Positions 1 through 8,191 of a DNA stretch of 64,000 nucleotides are shown one piece after another (position 1 is the first letter of the stretch; each line of letters opens with the position of its first letter). A program made the translations under genes and the position numbers. This DNA comes from Pseudarthrobacter sp. NIBRBAC000502772. GTDB taxonomy: Bacteria > Actinomycetota > Actinomycetes > Actinomycetales > Micrococcaceae. Below the pieces are notes generated by a model. The model saw nothing but the letters and a program-made list of their open reading frames with translations, had not been told where the DNA came from and made no database searches. Location of the stretch: the NCBI RefSeq assembly GCF_006517235.1, contig NZ_CP041188.1, positions 4,278,001 to 4,342,000 of the forward strand, read 5' to 3'.

Positions 1-174
1 ATGGGCCTCGGAGACAAGATCAGCAACGAAGCAGAGCACCTGGGCGGCAAGGCCAAGGAAGCGGCCGGCAACGCCACGGACAACGACAAACTTAAGGCCG
101 AAGGCCAGGCGGACCAGGTCAAGGCTGACGCAAAGAAGGTCGGCGAAAACGTCAAGGACACCTTCAAGGACTAG
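1..174 (+). CDS. CsbD family stress-response protein
   Basis: The 57-residue product starts MGLGDKISNEAEHLGGKAKE. It is rich in Lys, Ala, Glu and Asp and has no hydrophobic segment, which fits the CsbD family of small soluble stress proteins. In Bacillus subtilis csbD belongs to the SigB general stress regulon; the biochemical role is unknown. The ATG is the first base of the window, so its promoter and ribosome binding site lie outside. A strong hairpin follows the stop, so the gene is probably transcribed alone. The family call is confident; the function is not. Confidence 0.85.
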   Translation: MGLGDKISNEAEHLGGKAKEAAGNATDNDKLKAEGQADQVKADAKKVGENVKDTFKD

Positions 175-188
175 TCCTTCCACATTCG

Positions 189-225
189 AACGGCGGCGGA
201 TTCCCATGGGGGGTCCGCCGCCGTT
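189..225 (+). terminator. Hairpin terminator after the CsbD gene
   Basis: AACGGCGGCGGA (189-200) pairs perfectly over 12 bp with TCCGCCGCCGTT (214-225), leaving a 13-nt loop. It starts 15 nt after the stop codon and is followed by the pyrimidine-rich CTCTTG. The second arm belongs to an 18-bp direct repeat (214-231 and 232-249). Confidence 0.6.
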
Positions 226-289
226 CTCTTGTCCGCCGCCGTTCTCGTGTCCGCCGACCGCGTCGACGGAGGGGATCGACGGCGGCGGC

Positions 290-295
290 TACCCT
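290..295 (+). promoter_or_regulatory. Candidate leaderless -10 element (TACCCT)
   Basis: TACCCT fits the TANNNT actinobacterial -10 pattern and ends 6 nt before the ATG at 302. Transcription would then begin at or next to the start codon. No Shine-Dalgarno sequence is visible and the -35 region is not convincing. Confidence 0.35.
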
Positions 296-301
296 TGGCC
301 C

Positions 302-1060
302 ATGACTTATGTGGACCTGAGTGCCCAGAGTGCCGCTGCCGGCGGTTCGCCTTCGCTCGGCGGATATCTCGCCACGCCTTCCGGGCCAGGTCCGTTTCCC
401 GCGGTCCTGATGATCCACGAAGCCTTCGGCCTGAACGACCTCGTTCGCGGGCATGCAGACCGGATGGCCCGCGCCGGGTACCTGACGCTGGCGGTGGACC
501 TGTTCAGCGACGGCGGCCCGCGCCGCTGCCTGGTCAGCACCATGCGGAGCATGCTCCGGGGAAGCGGCCGCGCGTTCACCGACCTCGCCACCGCCCGGAC
601 CTGGCTGGCCACGTCACCGCTGTCCACCGGCAAGACCGGGGTGATCGGGTTCTGCATGGGCGGAGGATTCGCGCTGCTGGTGGCCCGCGACGGCTTCGAC
701 GCGGCCTCGGTCAACTACGGCCGCCTGCCCGGCAATCTCGAGGAAAGCCTCCGCGGCGCCTGCCCCATCGTGGCCAACTTCGGCGGCCGCGACCTCACCC
801 TCAAGGGCGCGGCCGGCAAGCTCGGGACCGCCCTGGACAACCTCGGCATCGAAAACAGCGTCAAGGAATTTCCCACCGCAGGCCACGCGTTCCTCAACGA
901 AACCGACCTGGGCCCCGCGGTTTTCAGGCCGCTGATGCGCGTCATGGGCATCGGCCCCGACCCGGCGTCCTCCCCCGAAGCCTGGCAGCGGATCGACGAC
1001 CACTTCGCCCGGCACCTCAAGAACATGGACGCCACCCGACCACCATCGATTGCTCCGTAG
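302..1060 (+). CDS. Dienelactone hydrolase family protein
   Basis: This 252-residue alpha/beta hydrolase starts at MTYVDLSAQS. The nucleophile elbow GFCMGGG carries Cys where most hydrolases have Ser, as in dienelactone hydrolases. The acid (FGGRD) and the base (AGHAFLN) follow in the expected order, completing a Cys-Asp-His triad. The family hydrolyses cyclic esters and lactones, classically dienelactone in chlorocatechol breakdown. No catechol genes are nearby, so the substrate is open. The frame stays open back to 206, but that stretch is low-complexity repeat. The ATG at 302, 6 nt after TACCCT, is the better start. The last residues (IAP) and the stop codon lie inside a 52-nt palindrome. 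Confidence 0.85.
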   Translation: MTYVDLSAQSAAAGGSPSLGGYLATPSGPGPFPAVLMIHEAFGLNDLVRGHADRMARAGYLTLAVDLFSDGGPRRCLVSTMRSMLRGSGRAFTDLATARTWLATSPLSTGKTGVIGFCMGGGFALLVARDGFDAASVNYGRLPGNLEESLRGACPIVANFGGRDLTLKGAAGKLGTALDNLGIENSVKEFPTAGHAFLNETDLGPAVFRPLMRVMGIGPDPASSPEAWQRIDDHFARHLKNMDATRPPSIAP

Positions 1061-1100
1061 GGGCCCTTTTGAGTGCTCAAAAGGGCCCCTACGGAGCAAT
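1049..1100. repeat. Perfect 25-bp-arm palindrome covering a stop codon
   Basis: Bases 1049-1073 (ATTGCTCCGTAGGGGCCC then TTTTGAG) are exactly complementary to 1076-1100, with only TG between. The TAG stop of the hydrolase (1058-1060) is inside the left arm. There is no T-tract after it on the plus strand. The arms are much longer than a normal terminator, and three more large palindromes occur between genes in this window. Confidence 0.85.
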
Positions 1101-1113
1101 GGATGGGAACTTA

Positions 1114-1157
1114 CGACGACGGCGGGCCGCCCCCGAAAGGGTGACCCGCCGTCGTCG
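1114..1157 (-). terminator. Probable terminator of the amino-acid permease
   Basis: CGACGACGGCGGG (1114-1126) pairs perfectly with CCCGCCGTCGTCG (1145-1157), and the 18-nt loop contains a second small stem. It lies 66 nt beyond the permease stop. There is no clear T-run, so it may act as an mRNA-stabilising or bidirectional element. Confidence 0.45.
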
Positions 1158-1222
1158 GACTTCTTAGCGTCCGTCCGCAGGGTGTCCGTCCGCGTAGCGT
1201 CCGGCTGCTGGGGCGAAAAGAT

Positions 1223-2683
1223 CTAGCAGAAGAGCTCGCTCTTGGGCTCGTTGTGCTTGACCTTCTGCCAGCCCAGCCACAGCACCAGTGCGAAGAACGG
1301 GATGGTGGCCAGGGTCCAGAGACCGAGGTGGAATACCTCGCCGGTCTTGCTGGTCATGGTGTCGAAGCCGATGAGCACGGTGATGGCCAGCAGCGCAATG
1401 AGCCCGACCCAGCTGCTCCAGGTTCCGCCGGGCGCGGGCAGGGAGGAGACCTTGCCCTTCTTGTGGCGCAGCGCGATCTGGCTGGCGAAGATGGCGCCCC
1501 AGGTGAAGATCACGCCGATCGAGGCGGAGTTGAGCGCGAGGTCGAAGGCGTGTGAGCCGCCCAGCCAGATGTTCAGCAGGATGCCAACGAGGTAGACGGC
1601 GCCGATGGCCAGGATGGCGGCGTACGGCACGTGGCTCTTGGACATCCTGGTCAGCCACTCCGGGGCGTGCCCGTTGTTGGCCATGGTCCGGAAGATCCGG
1701 CCGATCGAGTACAGGCCCGAGTTGCAGGAGGACAGCGCGGCGGTGATGACGATCATGTTCATAACATCGCCCATCCAGCCGAGGCCCATCTGGCCGAAAA
1801 CGGTGACGAACGGCGAGGTGCCGGCCACGTACTGGTCCGAGGGCAACAGCATCGCCAGGAGGGTCACGGAACCGACGTAGAACACCACGATGCGGAAGAC
1901 GACGGCGCGGATCGCCTTGGGAACTTCCTTGGCGGGGTCCTGCATTTCACCGGCCGTGATGCCGACGAGTTCAATGCCGTTGTAGGCGAAAATCACGGCG
2001 TTCAGGACCAGGATCATCACCAGCGCACCCTTGGGGAACATTCCGCCTTCGGCTGCGAAGAGGTTGTTCACCGAGGCGTTGCCGTCGCCCACCTGGGCGT
2101 TGGTGACCACCATGAAGGTGCCCACGGCCAGGAAGATCATGATGGCGCCGACCTTGAGGCAAGAGGCCCAGAATTCAAATTCGCCGAACGCCTTGACGCT
2201 CATGAGGTTGACGCCCACGAGCAGCAGCAGCGCGGCAATGGCGCTGAGTTCGACCGGCACGTTGGGGAAGAAGAACTGGAAGTACAGTCCGATCGCGATG
2301 AGTTCGGCGATGCCGGTCATGGCCCAGTTGATGAAGTACATCCAGCCGGACAGGTACGCGCCCTTCTTGCCGAACATCTCACCGGCGTAGCTGACGAAGG
2401 AACCCGACGTCTGGCGGTACATGATCAGCTCGCCCAGGGCCCGCATCAGCAGATAGGCGATAACGCCGGCAATAGCGTAGGAGAAAATGAGCGCAGGGCC
2501 AGTGGAGGCCAGGCGTCCGCCTGCACCCATAAAGAGGCCGACGCCGATGGCGCCGCCCATGGCAATCATGGTGACCTGGCGTCCGCTCAGGGATTTTTTG
2601 TAGCCCTCGGCGCTGAGGGTGGAGTCGACGACGGCGGATTGCGCCGTCGGGCTCTCGAGTTCTGTGGGGGTACTTTGAGGCAC
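1223..2683 (-). CDS. Amino-acid permease, APC superfamily (AAT family)
   Basis: The 486-residue integral membrane protein has about 12 hydrophobic segments. Its N-terminal signature MIAMGGAIGVGLFMGAGG is the amino-acid:cation symporter motif of the AnsP/CycA/GabP group. Conserved SGSFVSYA and YNGIELVGITAGE segments support the assignment. It is a proton-coupled uptake system; it looks closest to L-asparagine permeases, but the substrate cannot be fixed by eye. I chose the GTG at 2683 because AAGGA lies 6 nt upstream and the length then fits the family; the frame is open to 2845 without a start signal. It lies downstream of nirD on the same strand, across a 188-bp gap with a dyad. Confidence 0.85.
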   Translation of the reverse strand: MPQSTPTELESPTAQSAVVDSTLSAEGYKKSLSGRQVTMIAMGGAIGVGLFMGAGGRLASTGPALIFSYAIAGVIAYLLMRALGELIMYRQTSGSFVSYAGEMFGKKGAYLSGWMYFINWAMTGIAELIAIGLYFQFFFPNVPVELSAIAALLLLVGVNLMSVKAFGEFEFWASCLKVGAIMIFLAVGTFMVVTNAQVGDGNASVNNLFAAEGGMFPKGALVMILVLNAVIFAYNGIELVGITAGEMQDPAKEVPKAIRAVVFRIVVFYVGSVTLLAMLLPSDQYVAGTSPFVTVFGQMGLGWMGDVMNMIVITAALSSCNSGLYSIGRIFRTMANNGHAPEWLTRMSKSHVPYAAILAIGAVYLVGILLNIWLGGSHAFDLALNSASIGVIFTWGAIFASQIALRHKKGKVSSLPAPGGTWSSWVGLIALLAITVLIGFDTMTSKTGEVFHLGLWTLATIPFFALVLWLGWQKVKHNEPKSELFC

Positions 2684-2741
2684 AACAATTCCTTGTGGGT
2701 AGGGGATTGGCCGGCACCCTTGGCAGGGACTTCTCCATCCC

Positions 2742-2776
2742 GAAAATTCGGTTTCTTGATGTTTCAAGGAATTTTC
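2742..2776 (-). promoter_or_regulatory. Dyad upstream of the permease
   Basis: GAAAATTC (2742-2749) and GAATTTTC (2769-2776) are perfect inverted repeats around an inner CTTGA-TGTT-TCAAG. The stretch is A/T-rich in a GC-rich background and lies 59 nt upstream of the permease GTG. It could be an operator or promoter element; no regulator family is recognised. Confidence 0.3.
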
Positions 2777-2871
2777 TGTATGGAAAGTCACAGTACGTCG
2801 AAGTTCGCGCGGCCTGTCTATCCTACAAGACTCAAACCGCAGCAAGTGACGCGGGCTACACCCTGACCCGG

Positions 2872-3255
2872 TTAAGCCAAACTATTGCCACGCATGTGGG
2901 GATAGTTCAGAACAATGTTCTGTTCGGCATCCTCCTGGACGCTGTACGTGCGCAAAGGTTCGGCGCCGGTGCTGGAGCAGCCCGTTTCCAGGCTGAACGT
3001 GTGCTGGTGCAGCGGGCAGATCACCACCTCCCGGTCGATGGTGCCGTCCGCAATGGGGCCGCCGCGGTGGGGGCAGACCGCGGACAGGGCGCGCAGGGTC
3101 CCGTCCCGCAGCCGGAAGACCGCAACCTGCTCGGCGTCCACCCCGAAGGCCCGGCCCTCACCGAACGGGATCTGGTCCACGGGGCCCAGGATGCGGCTGG
3201 TGGTGGTGACGGGCTCGGGGCTGAGCTGGTTAGCCGCTGTCTGGTCGGCGCTCAC
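2872..3255 (-). CDS. nirD: Nitrite reductase [NAD(P)H] small subunit
   Basis: The 127-residue protein is a Rieske-like domain with CPHRGG followed by CPLHQH, so both Cys-x-His pairs that hold a [2Fe-2S] cluster are present. Some enterobacterial NirD proteins lack these ligands. It partners NirB in the assimilatory six-electron reduction of nitrite to ammonia. The start is the GTG at 3255, which overlaps the nirB stop as GTGA; upstream in-frame ATGs lie inside nirB. The overlap implies translational coupling. Confidence 0.93.
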   Translation of the reverse strand: MSADQTAANQLSPEPVTTTSRILGPVDQIPFGEGRAFGVDAEQVAVFRLRDGTLRALSAVCPHRGGPIADGTIDREVVICPLHQHTFSLETGCSSTGAEPLRTYSVQEDAEQNIVLNYPHMRGNSLA

Positions 3256-5768
3256 CGGACCGGCACCTGGGGCAGGACCGTGAGCGGCAGGGACGTGCGG
3301 AACTGGCCCGGCGTAAGCGGATCGTCGCGTTCGCTCCACGGGTCCACGTAGCTGTCCACGGATGCCTGCATGGCGGCGTCCAGTTCCGCGGCGACACCTT
3401 CGGAATCCTCCACGATGACGGCGCGGAGATGCTCGATGCCCACCCGCGGCACAAAGGAGTAGGTCCGTTCCAGCCAGTTGGCGTTCTCACGGTAGTACTG
3501 CATGAACCGGCCGGTCAGAAGCTTCACTTCCTCCGGATCATCCACGGTGGCCAGCAGGTCGCCCTTGCGGATGTGGGCGCCCGCCGCTCCCCCGACGTAA
3601 AGCTCCCAGCGTCCGCCCTCCACGGCCACCACGCCCACGTCCTTGACCAGCGATTCCGCGCAGTTCCGTGGGCAACCGGACACAGCCAGCTTCAGCTTGG
3701 CCGGCGACTCGATGCCCTGGAACCGGGACTCGATCTCGATGCCCAGCTTGGTGGAGTCCCCCGTCCCGTAACGGCAGAAGTCCTTGCCCACGCAGGTCTT
3801 CACGGTGCGGAAGCTCTTGCCGTAGGCGTACCCGGAGGGCATGTCCAGGTCGGCCCAGACCTGCGGGAGGTCCTCCTTGGGGATCCCCAGGAGGTCGATC
3901 CGCTGCCCGCCGGTCAGTTTGATCAGCGGAACGTTGTGCTTCTCGGCGACGTCGGCGATGCGGCGCAGCTGCTGCACGGACGTCACGCCGCCCTTCATCT
4001 GCGGGACCACGGAGAACGTGCCGTCGCGCTGGATGTTGGCGTGCACGCGGTCGTTGATGAAGCGGGCGTCGCGTTCGTCGATGTACTGGTCCGCGAGCAT
4101 CATTTTCAGCAGTGACGCGAGGCCCATTTTGGATTTCGCGTCCTCGGCGCTGCCGGGAGCCAGGGCCATGAACACCTGGGAGACGGAGCGCAGGCCTTGT
4201 TTCCGGATGGCGGCCATCAGGGCCGGCTTGTCCAGCGGGATCCCGGGCACGTAGTAGCTGGCCGCCGGGTCCTCCTCCACCGCGCCGTCCGCGGCCCATT
4301 CCACCACCTGTTTGACCAGCAGCTTGCAGGAACCGCAGCCCTTGCCCGCCCGGGTGGCGTCCATGGCGCCGGAAACAGTGGTGCAGCCGCCCTTCACGGC
4401 GTCCACCAGGGCCTTCTTACTGACGCCGTTGCAGTTGCAGACCTGGGCGCCGTCGTCGAGCTCGGCCACGCCCACCGCCTCACCCGGCCCGCCGACGTCG
4501 AACATCAGCGCGATCCGTTCGTCGGGCAACGGCAGCCCGCGGTCGTAGGCCTGCGTCAGGTAGGCCACCTTCCGACTGTCGCCCAGGAGCGTGGCACCCA
4601 CCATCTTGTTGTCGCGGACCACGATGGACTTGAAAATGCCGCGGCTGGGCTCCGAGAAGACGATGTGCTCGTCGGTGACGAGTTCGGGGCCGTGCAGTCC
4701 CATGGATGCGACGTCGACGCCGGCCACCTTCAGCTTGGTGGCGGTCCGGGAGCCGAGGTAGGCCGACGACGTATCGGCGCCGGTCACGTGGTTGGCAAGC
4801 ACCACGGCCTGTTCCCACAGCGGCGCCACCAGCCCGTAGACCTCGCCGCGGTGCTGGACGCACTCCCCCACGGCGTAGATATCGTCTTCGTCCTGGACCC
4901 GCAGCCGGTCATCCACCACAATTGCCCGCTCCACCGGGAGCCCGCTCAGCACGGCCACGTCCACGTTCGGCCGAATGCCCGCGGCCACCACCACCATGTC
5001 GCAGGCGATGTCCTCCCGGTCCCGCAGGCTGACGCCGCTGACCATGTCCCTCCCGAGGACGGCTGTGGTGCGGCTGGACGTGTGCACCCGGATGCCCAGG
5101 GCCTCCACGCTCCTGCGCAGCACCGCGCCGCCGTCGGGCCCCATCTGCGCATTCATGAGGTGCCCGCCCGAGTGGACCACCTCCACCTCGATGCCGTGGC
5201 TTTTCAGGCCATAGGCCGCCTCCAAACCAAGCAGGCCGCCGCCGATCACCACGGCCCGCCGGTGATGCTCCTGCTGCGCATGCTGGACCATCCGCCGGGT
5301 GTCATCGATGGTGCGGAACCCGAACACACCGTGCTTCACGGACCCGCCGGGTGTGTACAGCCCGTCCATCGGCGGCATGTGGGAGCGGCTCCCGGTGGCG
5401 ATGATGAGGGTGTCGTACGGTGTAACGCGGCCGTCGTTGGAGAACACGTGTTTGGTGGCCTTGTCGATCCGGTCAACCCGGACCCCGGCGTGCAGCGTGA
5501 TGCTGTTCTCGCGGTACCAGGACAGCGCGTTCAGGAAGATGTCGGCGTCGCTTTCCTCGCCGGAGAGGACGTGGCTGAGCATGATCCGGTTGTAGTTGCC
5601 GTAGGGCTCGTCGCCGAACATGGTGATGGTGAACTGCTCGGCACCGCCGCGGGCCAGGATCTCCTCCACGGCCCGGGCGCCCGCCATCCCGTTTCCCACC
5701 ACCAGCAGCCGACGGCGTGGCGCGGCGCCTGTGTGCCTCCCCTGCGGCCGGTCCAGCACGCTGGTCAT
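3252..5768 (-). CDS. nirB: Nitrite reductase [NAD(P)H] large subunit
   Basis: This 838-residue cytoplasmic enzyme reduces nitrite to ammonium with NAD(P)H. The FAD/NAD(P)H oxidoreductase domain has LVVGNGMAG near residue 22 and VVIGGGLLGLEAA near 173. A BFD-like [2Fe-2S] domain has Cys444, Cys446, Cys478 and Cys481. The C-terminal siroheme/[4Fe-4S] half has Cys659 and Cys665 (CVGKDFC) and Cys699 and Cys703 (SGCPRNC). All cluster ligands are present and the length is typical. It overlaps the upstream small gene by 1 nt (TGATG) and nirD by 4 nt, so the three form one operon. Confidence 0.96.
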   Translation of the reverse strand: MTSVLDRPQGRHTGAAPRRRLLVVGNGMAGARAVEEILARGGAEQFTITMFGDEPYGNYNRIMLSHVLSGEESDADIFLNALSWYRENSITLHAGVRVDRIDKATKHVFSNDGRVTPYDTLIIATGSRSHMPPMDGLYTPGGSVKHGVFGFRTIDDTRRMVQHAQQEHHRRAVVIGGGLLGLEAAYGLKSHGIEVEVVHSGGHLMNAQMGPDGGAVLRRSVEALGIRVHTSSRTTAVLGRDMVSGVSLRDREDIACDMVVVAAGIRPNVDVAVLSGLPVERAIVVDDRLRVQDEDDIYAVGECVQHRGEVYGLVAPLWEQAVVLANHVTGADTSSAYLGSRTATKLKVAGVDVASMGLHGPELVTDEHIVFSEPSRGIFKSIVVRDNKMVGATLLGDSRKVAYLTQAYDRGLPLPDERIALMFDVGGPGEAVGVAELDDGAQVCNCNGVSKKALVDAVKGGCTTVSGAMDATRAGKGCGSCKLLVKQVVEWAADGAVEEDPAASYYVPGIPLDKPALMAAIRKQGLRSVSQVFMALAPGSAEDAKSKMGLASLLKMMLADQYIDERDARFINDRVHANIQRDGTFSVVPQMKGGVTSVQQLRRIADVAEKHNVPLIKLTGGQRIDLLGIPKEDLPQVWADLDMPSGYAYGKSFRTVKTCVGKDFCRYGTGDSTKLGIEIESRFQGIESPAKLKLAVSGCPRNCAESLVKDVGVVAVEGGRWELYVGGAAGAHIRKGDLLATVDDPEEVKLLTGRFMQYYRENANWLERTYSFVPRVGIEHLRAVIVEDSEGVAAELDAAMQASVDSYVDPWSERDDPLTPGQFRTSLPLTVLPQVPVR

Positions 5769-6115
5769 CAGTGCTCCACCATGCCCAGGTCCACCACCAC
5801 GGATCCCCCAACGCCATCCGGAGCGGCGAGATAGAGCTCCACCACTGAGCCGCCGTCGATGTCCTCCACCACCCGCAGCGGCACATGGACATCGCTTTTG
5901 GCGCCGATGGGGAAGTACCGCATGGGCACACCGTTCCGCATCAGGACCACCGTGATGAGTTCACTGCTGGAATTGCCGCCCCGGAAGTAGAGCGTCTGGT
6001 TGATGACGCCGTCCGGAACGTAGTGCGAGAGTTCGCGGTGGATGGGGACGGGTTTCTCCAGCCCGGTGCCCACAAACGGGAAGATGCCCTGCAGGAAAAG
6101 GTTCTTGGTGATCAC
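5768..6115 (-). CDS. Uncharacterised protein, first gene of the nirBD operon
   Basis: The predicted 115-residue protein begins MITKNLFLQGIFPFVGTGLE. It contains RELSHYVPDGVINQTLYFRG, has no Cys, no signal peptide and no membrane segment, and reads as a compact beta-rich soluble domain. I do not recognise the family. The GTG at 6115 is preceded by AAAGGA 7 nt upstream; the frame is open to 6220 but has no start signal there. Its stop overlaps the nirB start by 1 nt, so it is translationally coupled to nitrite reductase and probably serves it, for example in maturation or as an accessory subunit. That role is inferred from position alone. Confidence 0.75.
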   Translation of the reverse strand: MITKNLFLQGIFPFVGTGLEKPVPIHRELSHYVPDGVINQTLYFRGGNSSSELITVVLMRNGVPMRYFPIGAKSDVHVPLRVVEDIDGGSVVELYLAAPDGVGGSVVVDLGMVEH

Positions 6116-6193
6116 GGACAGATCCTTTCGGCCGGCGGGAGACTGGCATAGGCCTATCTTCCGCCGCCGATGTTTCCGCCTGCCGGTCGGTGC

Positions 6194-6220
6194 GTAACTT
6201 TTCGTTTGCGCAAATCTCAC
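6194..6220 (-). promoter_or_regulatory. Possible GlnR-type site upstream of the nir operon
   Basis: Read on the minus strand the sequence is GTGAG-N6-GCAAA-N6-GTTAC, which approximates the alternating GTnAC/GnAAC half-sites with 6-nt spacing of actinobacterial GlnR boxes. It is 79 nt upstream of the first gene. GlnR controls nirBD in several actinobacteria. The match is imperfect and could be chance. Confidence 0.3.
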
Positions 6221-6256
6221 CGCTTTCCGGGCCGTCAGGCCGGGGCGCGCGGGGCA

Positions 6257-7969
6257 TCAGGCCGGGGCGAGCACGCCCTGGTCCATCGAGTACCGGATCC
6301 AGCGCCCGGCGTCGTCCGTGCGCGAGGTGTCGCTCTTCTTCGCGCACCGGGCAAACCAGTCCCGGAGGGCGCGGTCATGGCTGACCATGACCAGGGTCCC
6401 GGTGAAGCCGGCGAGCGCCTCCTCAAGCTGCTCCACCAGGACCGGCGCCAGGTGGTTGGTGGGTTCATCCACAATCAGTGTGCCGTAACCGCCCAGCAGC
6501 AGGCGGGCCAGGGCAAGCCTGCGCTGCTGGCCCGCGGACAGGCTGCCTACGGGGACGTGGAACTCGCTGGTGCGGAACAGCCCCAGGCGCAGGAGTGCCT
6601 CGGCGTGCTCATCGATGTTGCCGCCGAGGCCCGCCGCGAAGGCCGGCAGCAGGCGGAGCGTGGGCCGTTGCGGCAGTTCGAGTTCCTGCTGCAGGTAGCC
6701 GATCCGCGCAGGCCGCTGAACCAACCCTTCGACGGGCTCCAGGGTTCCCGCCAGCACGGAGAGCAGCGTGGATTTGCCGGCGCCGTTCGGGCCGGTGATG
6801 AGGATCTTCTCACCCGTGCGGGCCGCGAAATCAGTGACGGCCAGGCGGCCGGGAACTGCGACGCCGCGGGCAACGAGAACCGCCGACGCGGTCAAGAGGG
6901 AGTCGTCCCCGGATGCGGTGGTCGCCACGGAGGCACCCGAAGGAACCTCCGGTTCCACGGCGAGCTCCGCCGCCAGCCGAAGCGGCACCGGCGGGCGGTC
7001 GATGGGGCTCGCTTCCAGCCGCCGGAGCCGTTCCTGCGCGTTGCGGACCTTGCTGGTGGCCGCTTTCTGCCAGGTGCCGGCTTTGAAGTCGAAGCCCACC
7101 TTGTCGTTGTCGCGTTGGCGGGCGTAGCCCATCTTGTCGGTCACGGTGTCTGCCTGCCGCTGCTCCGCCTCCATCGCGACGATCCATTCGTGGTACTGCT
7201 GGACCCAGCGCTGGCGTTCGGCGGCCTTCTCGCGGAGGTAGCCGTCGTAGCCGTTGCCGTAGCGGGTCACGGTACGGCGCTCGGCATCAACCTCAATCAC
7301 GGTGCTGGCCACCTTGCGGAGCAGCACGCGGTCGTGGGACACCACCACCACTGTCCCGCGATGGGCGGCCAGCCGGTCCTCCAGCCAGGCGGTTCCGCGG
7401 GCATCGAGGTGGTTGGTGGGTTCGTCCAGGAGCAGGATGTCCGCCGGATCGGCCAGGACACAGGCCAGCGCCACGCGTTCCTGCTCGCCGCCGGAGAGCG
7501 ATCCCAGCGTCCGTTTCCGGTCCAGGCCGCCCAGGCCCAGCCGGTCGAGCGCCGCCTCCACGCGGGATTCGGCGGCGTAGCCCTCGCGCAGCTGGTACTC
7601 GGTCTGCAGCCGGCCGTAGGTTTCCAGCTCGTCGTCCTCGGCATCGGCGAGGCCGGCCTCCAGCCGGTCAAGTTCGGCTTCGAGGGCGCGCAGCGAGGCC
7701 AGGGAAGCGTCGACGGCGGCTCCCACGGTGAAGGATTCGGGCAGGCCGTGCGTCTGGGCAAGGTAGCCCACGCGGCCGTGGCTGACCGCAGTTCCTTCGT
7801 CGGGCGCTTCCAGCCCGGCCAGGATCTGGAGCAGCGTGGATTTGCCGGCGCCGTTTTCGCCGACGATGGCAACATGCTCGCCGGCCGTGATGACCAGGCT
7901 GATTCCGTCGAGCAATTGCCGGTCGCCATAGCCATGGGAGACGCCGGAAAGGTTCAGGTGTTCAGTCAA
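6257..7969 (-). CDS. ABC-F family ATP-binding protein
   Basis: The 570-residue protein has two ABC ATPase domains and no membrane segments, the ABC-F layout. Domain 1 has GENGAGKST, signature LSGGEQERV and Walker B LLLDEPTNHLD. A charged linker follows, then domain 2 with GPNGAGKST, signature LSAGQQRRL and Walker B LIVDEPTNHL. ABC-F proteins act on ribosomes, either as translation factors or by dislodging antibiotics; which applies here cannot be told from the sequence. The start is taken as TTG at 7969, with GAGGA 7 nt upstream; the frame is open to 8053 without a start signal. It is monocistronic and divergent from the next pair. Confidence 0.9.
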   Translation of the reverse strand: MTEHLNLSGVSHGYGDRQLLDGISLVITAGEHVAIVGENGAGKSTLLQILAGLEAPDEGTAVSHGRVGYLAQTHGLPESFTVGAAVDASLASLRALEAELDRLEAGLADAEDDELETYGRLQTEYQLREGYAAESRVEAALDRLGLGGLDRKRTLGSLSGGEQERVALACVLADPADILLLDEPTNHLDARGTAWLEDRLAAHRGTVVVVSHDRVLLRKVASTVIEVDAERRTVTRYGNGYDGYLREKAAERQRWVQQYHEWIVAMEAEQRQADTVTDKMGYARQRDNDKVGFDFKAGTWQKAATSKVRNAQERLRRLEASPIDRPPVPLRLAAELAVEPEVPSGASVATTASGDDSLLTASAVLVARGVAVPGRLAVTDFAARTGEKILITGPNGAGKSTLLSVLAGTLEPVEGLVQRPARIGYLQQELELPQRPTLRLLPAFAAGLGGNIDEHAEALLRLGLFRTSEFHVPVGSLSAGQQRRLALARLLLGGYGTLIVDEPTNHLAPVLVEQLEEALAGFTGTLVMVSHDRALRDWFARCAKKSDTSRTDDAGRWIRYSMDQGVLAPA

Positions 7970-8161
7970 GACAAGTCCTCGCAAGATTCCGCAGTGTGGC
8001 CGCCGGAACTGATGCTCGACGGCGGCCCTGGATTCGGGGGAACAGTCCGGCATTGCCGGGCTGCTGCTCAGGACTTCATCGCTCCAGCTTCCCCGCCGGA
8101 AGCCGCAGCGTCAAGCCGGGACACCACCGGTGGCACCATTATTCGCCAGAAAGTATTGATG

Positions 8162-8191
8162 TGACACCAAACTGACGTCAGAATGGTGTCA
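8162..8191 (+). promoter_or_regulatory. 30-bp near-perfect operator-like palindrome
   Basis: The site is TGACACCA, AA, CTGACGTCAG, AA, TGGTGTCA. Every position is palindromic except the two AA spacers. Its last base is the A of the ATG at 8191. The gene it abuts encodes a ribbon-helix-helix protein, the class that typically binds such dyads to repress itself. The autorepression is inferred. Confidence 0.6.

Noticed and set aside
1114..1157. Hairpin as a fifth member of the large-palindrome family
   Set aside because: It lacks the CACTT/AAGTG or GGGGCCC core and sits where a terminator for the permease is expected.
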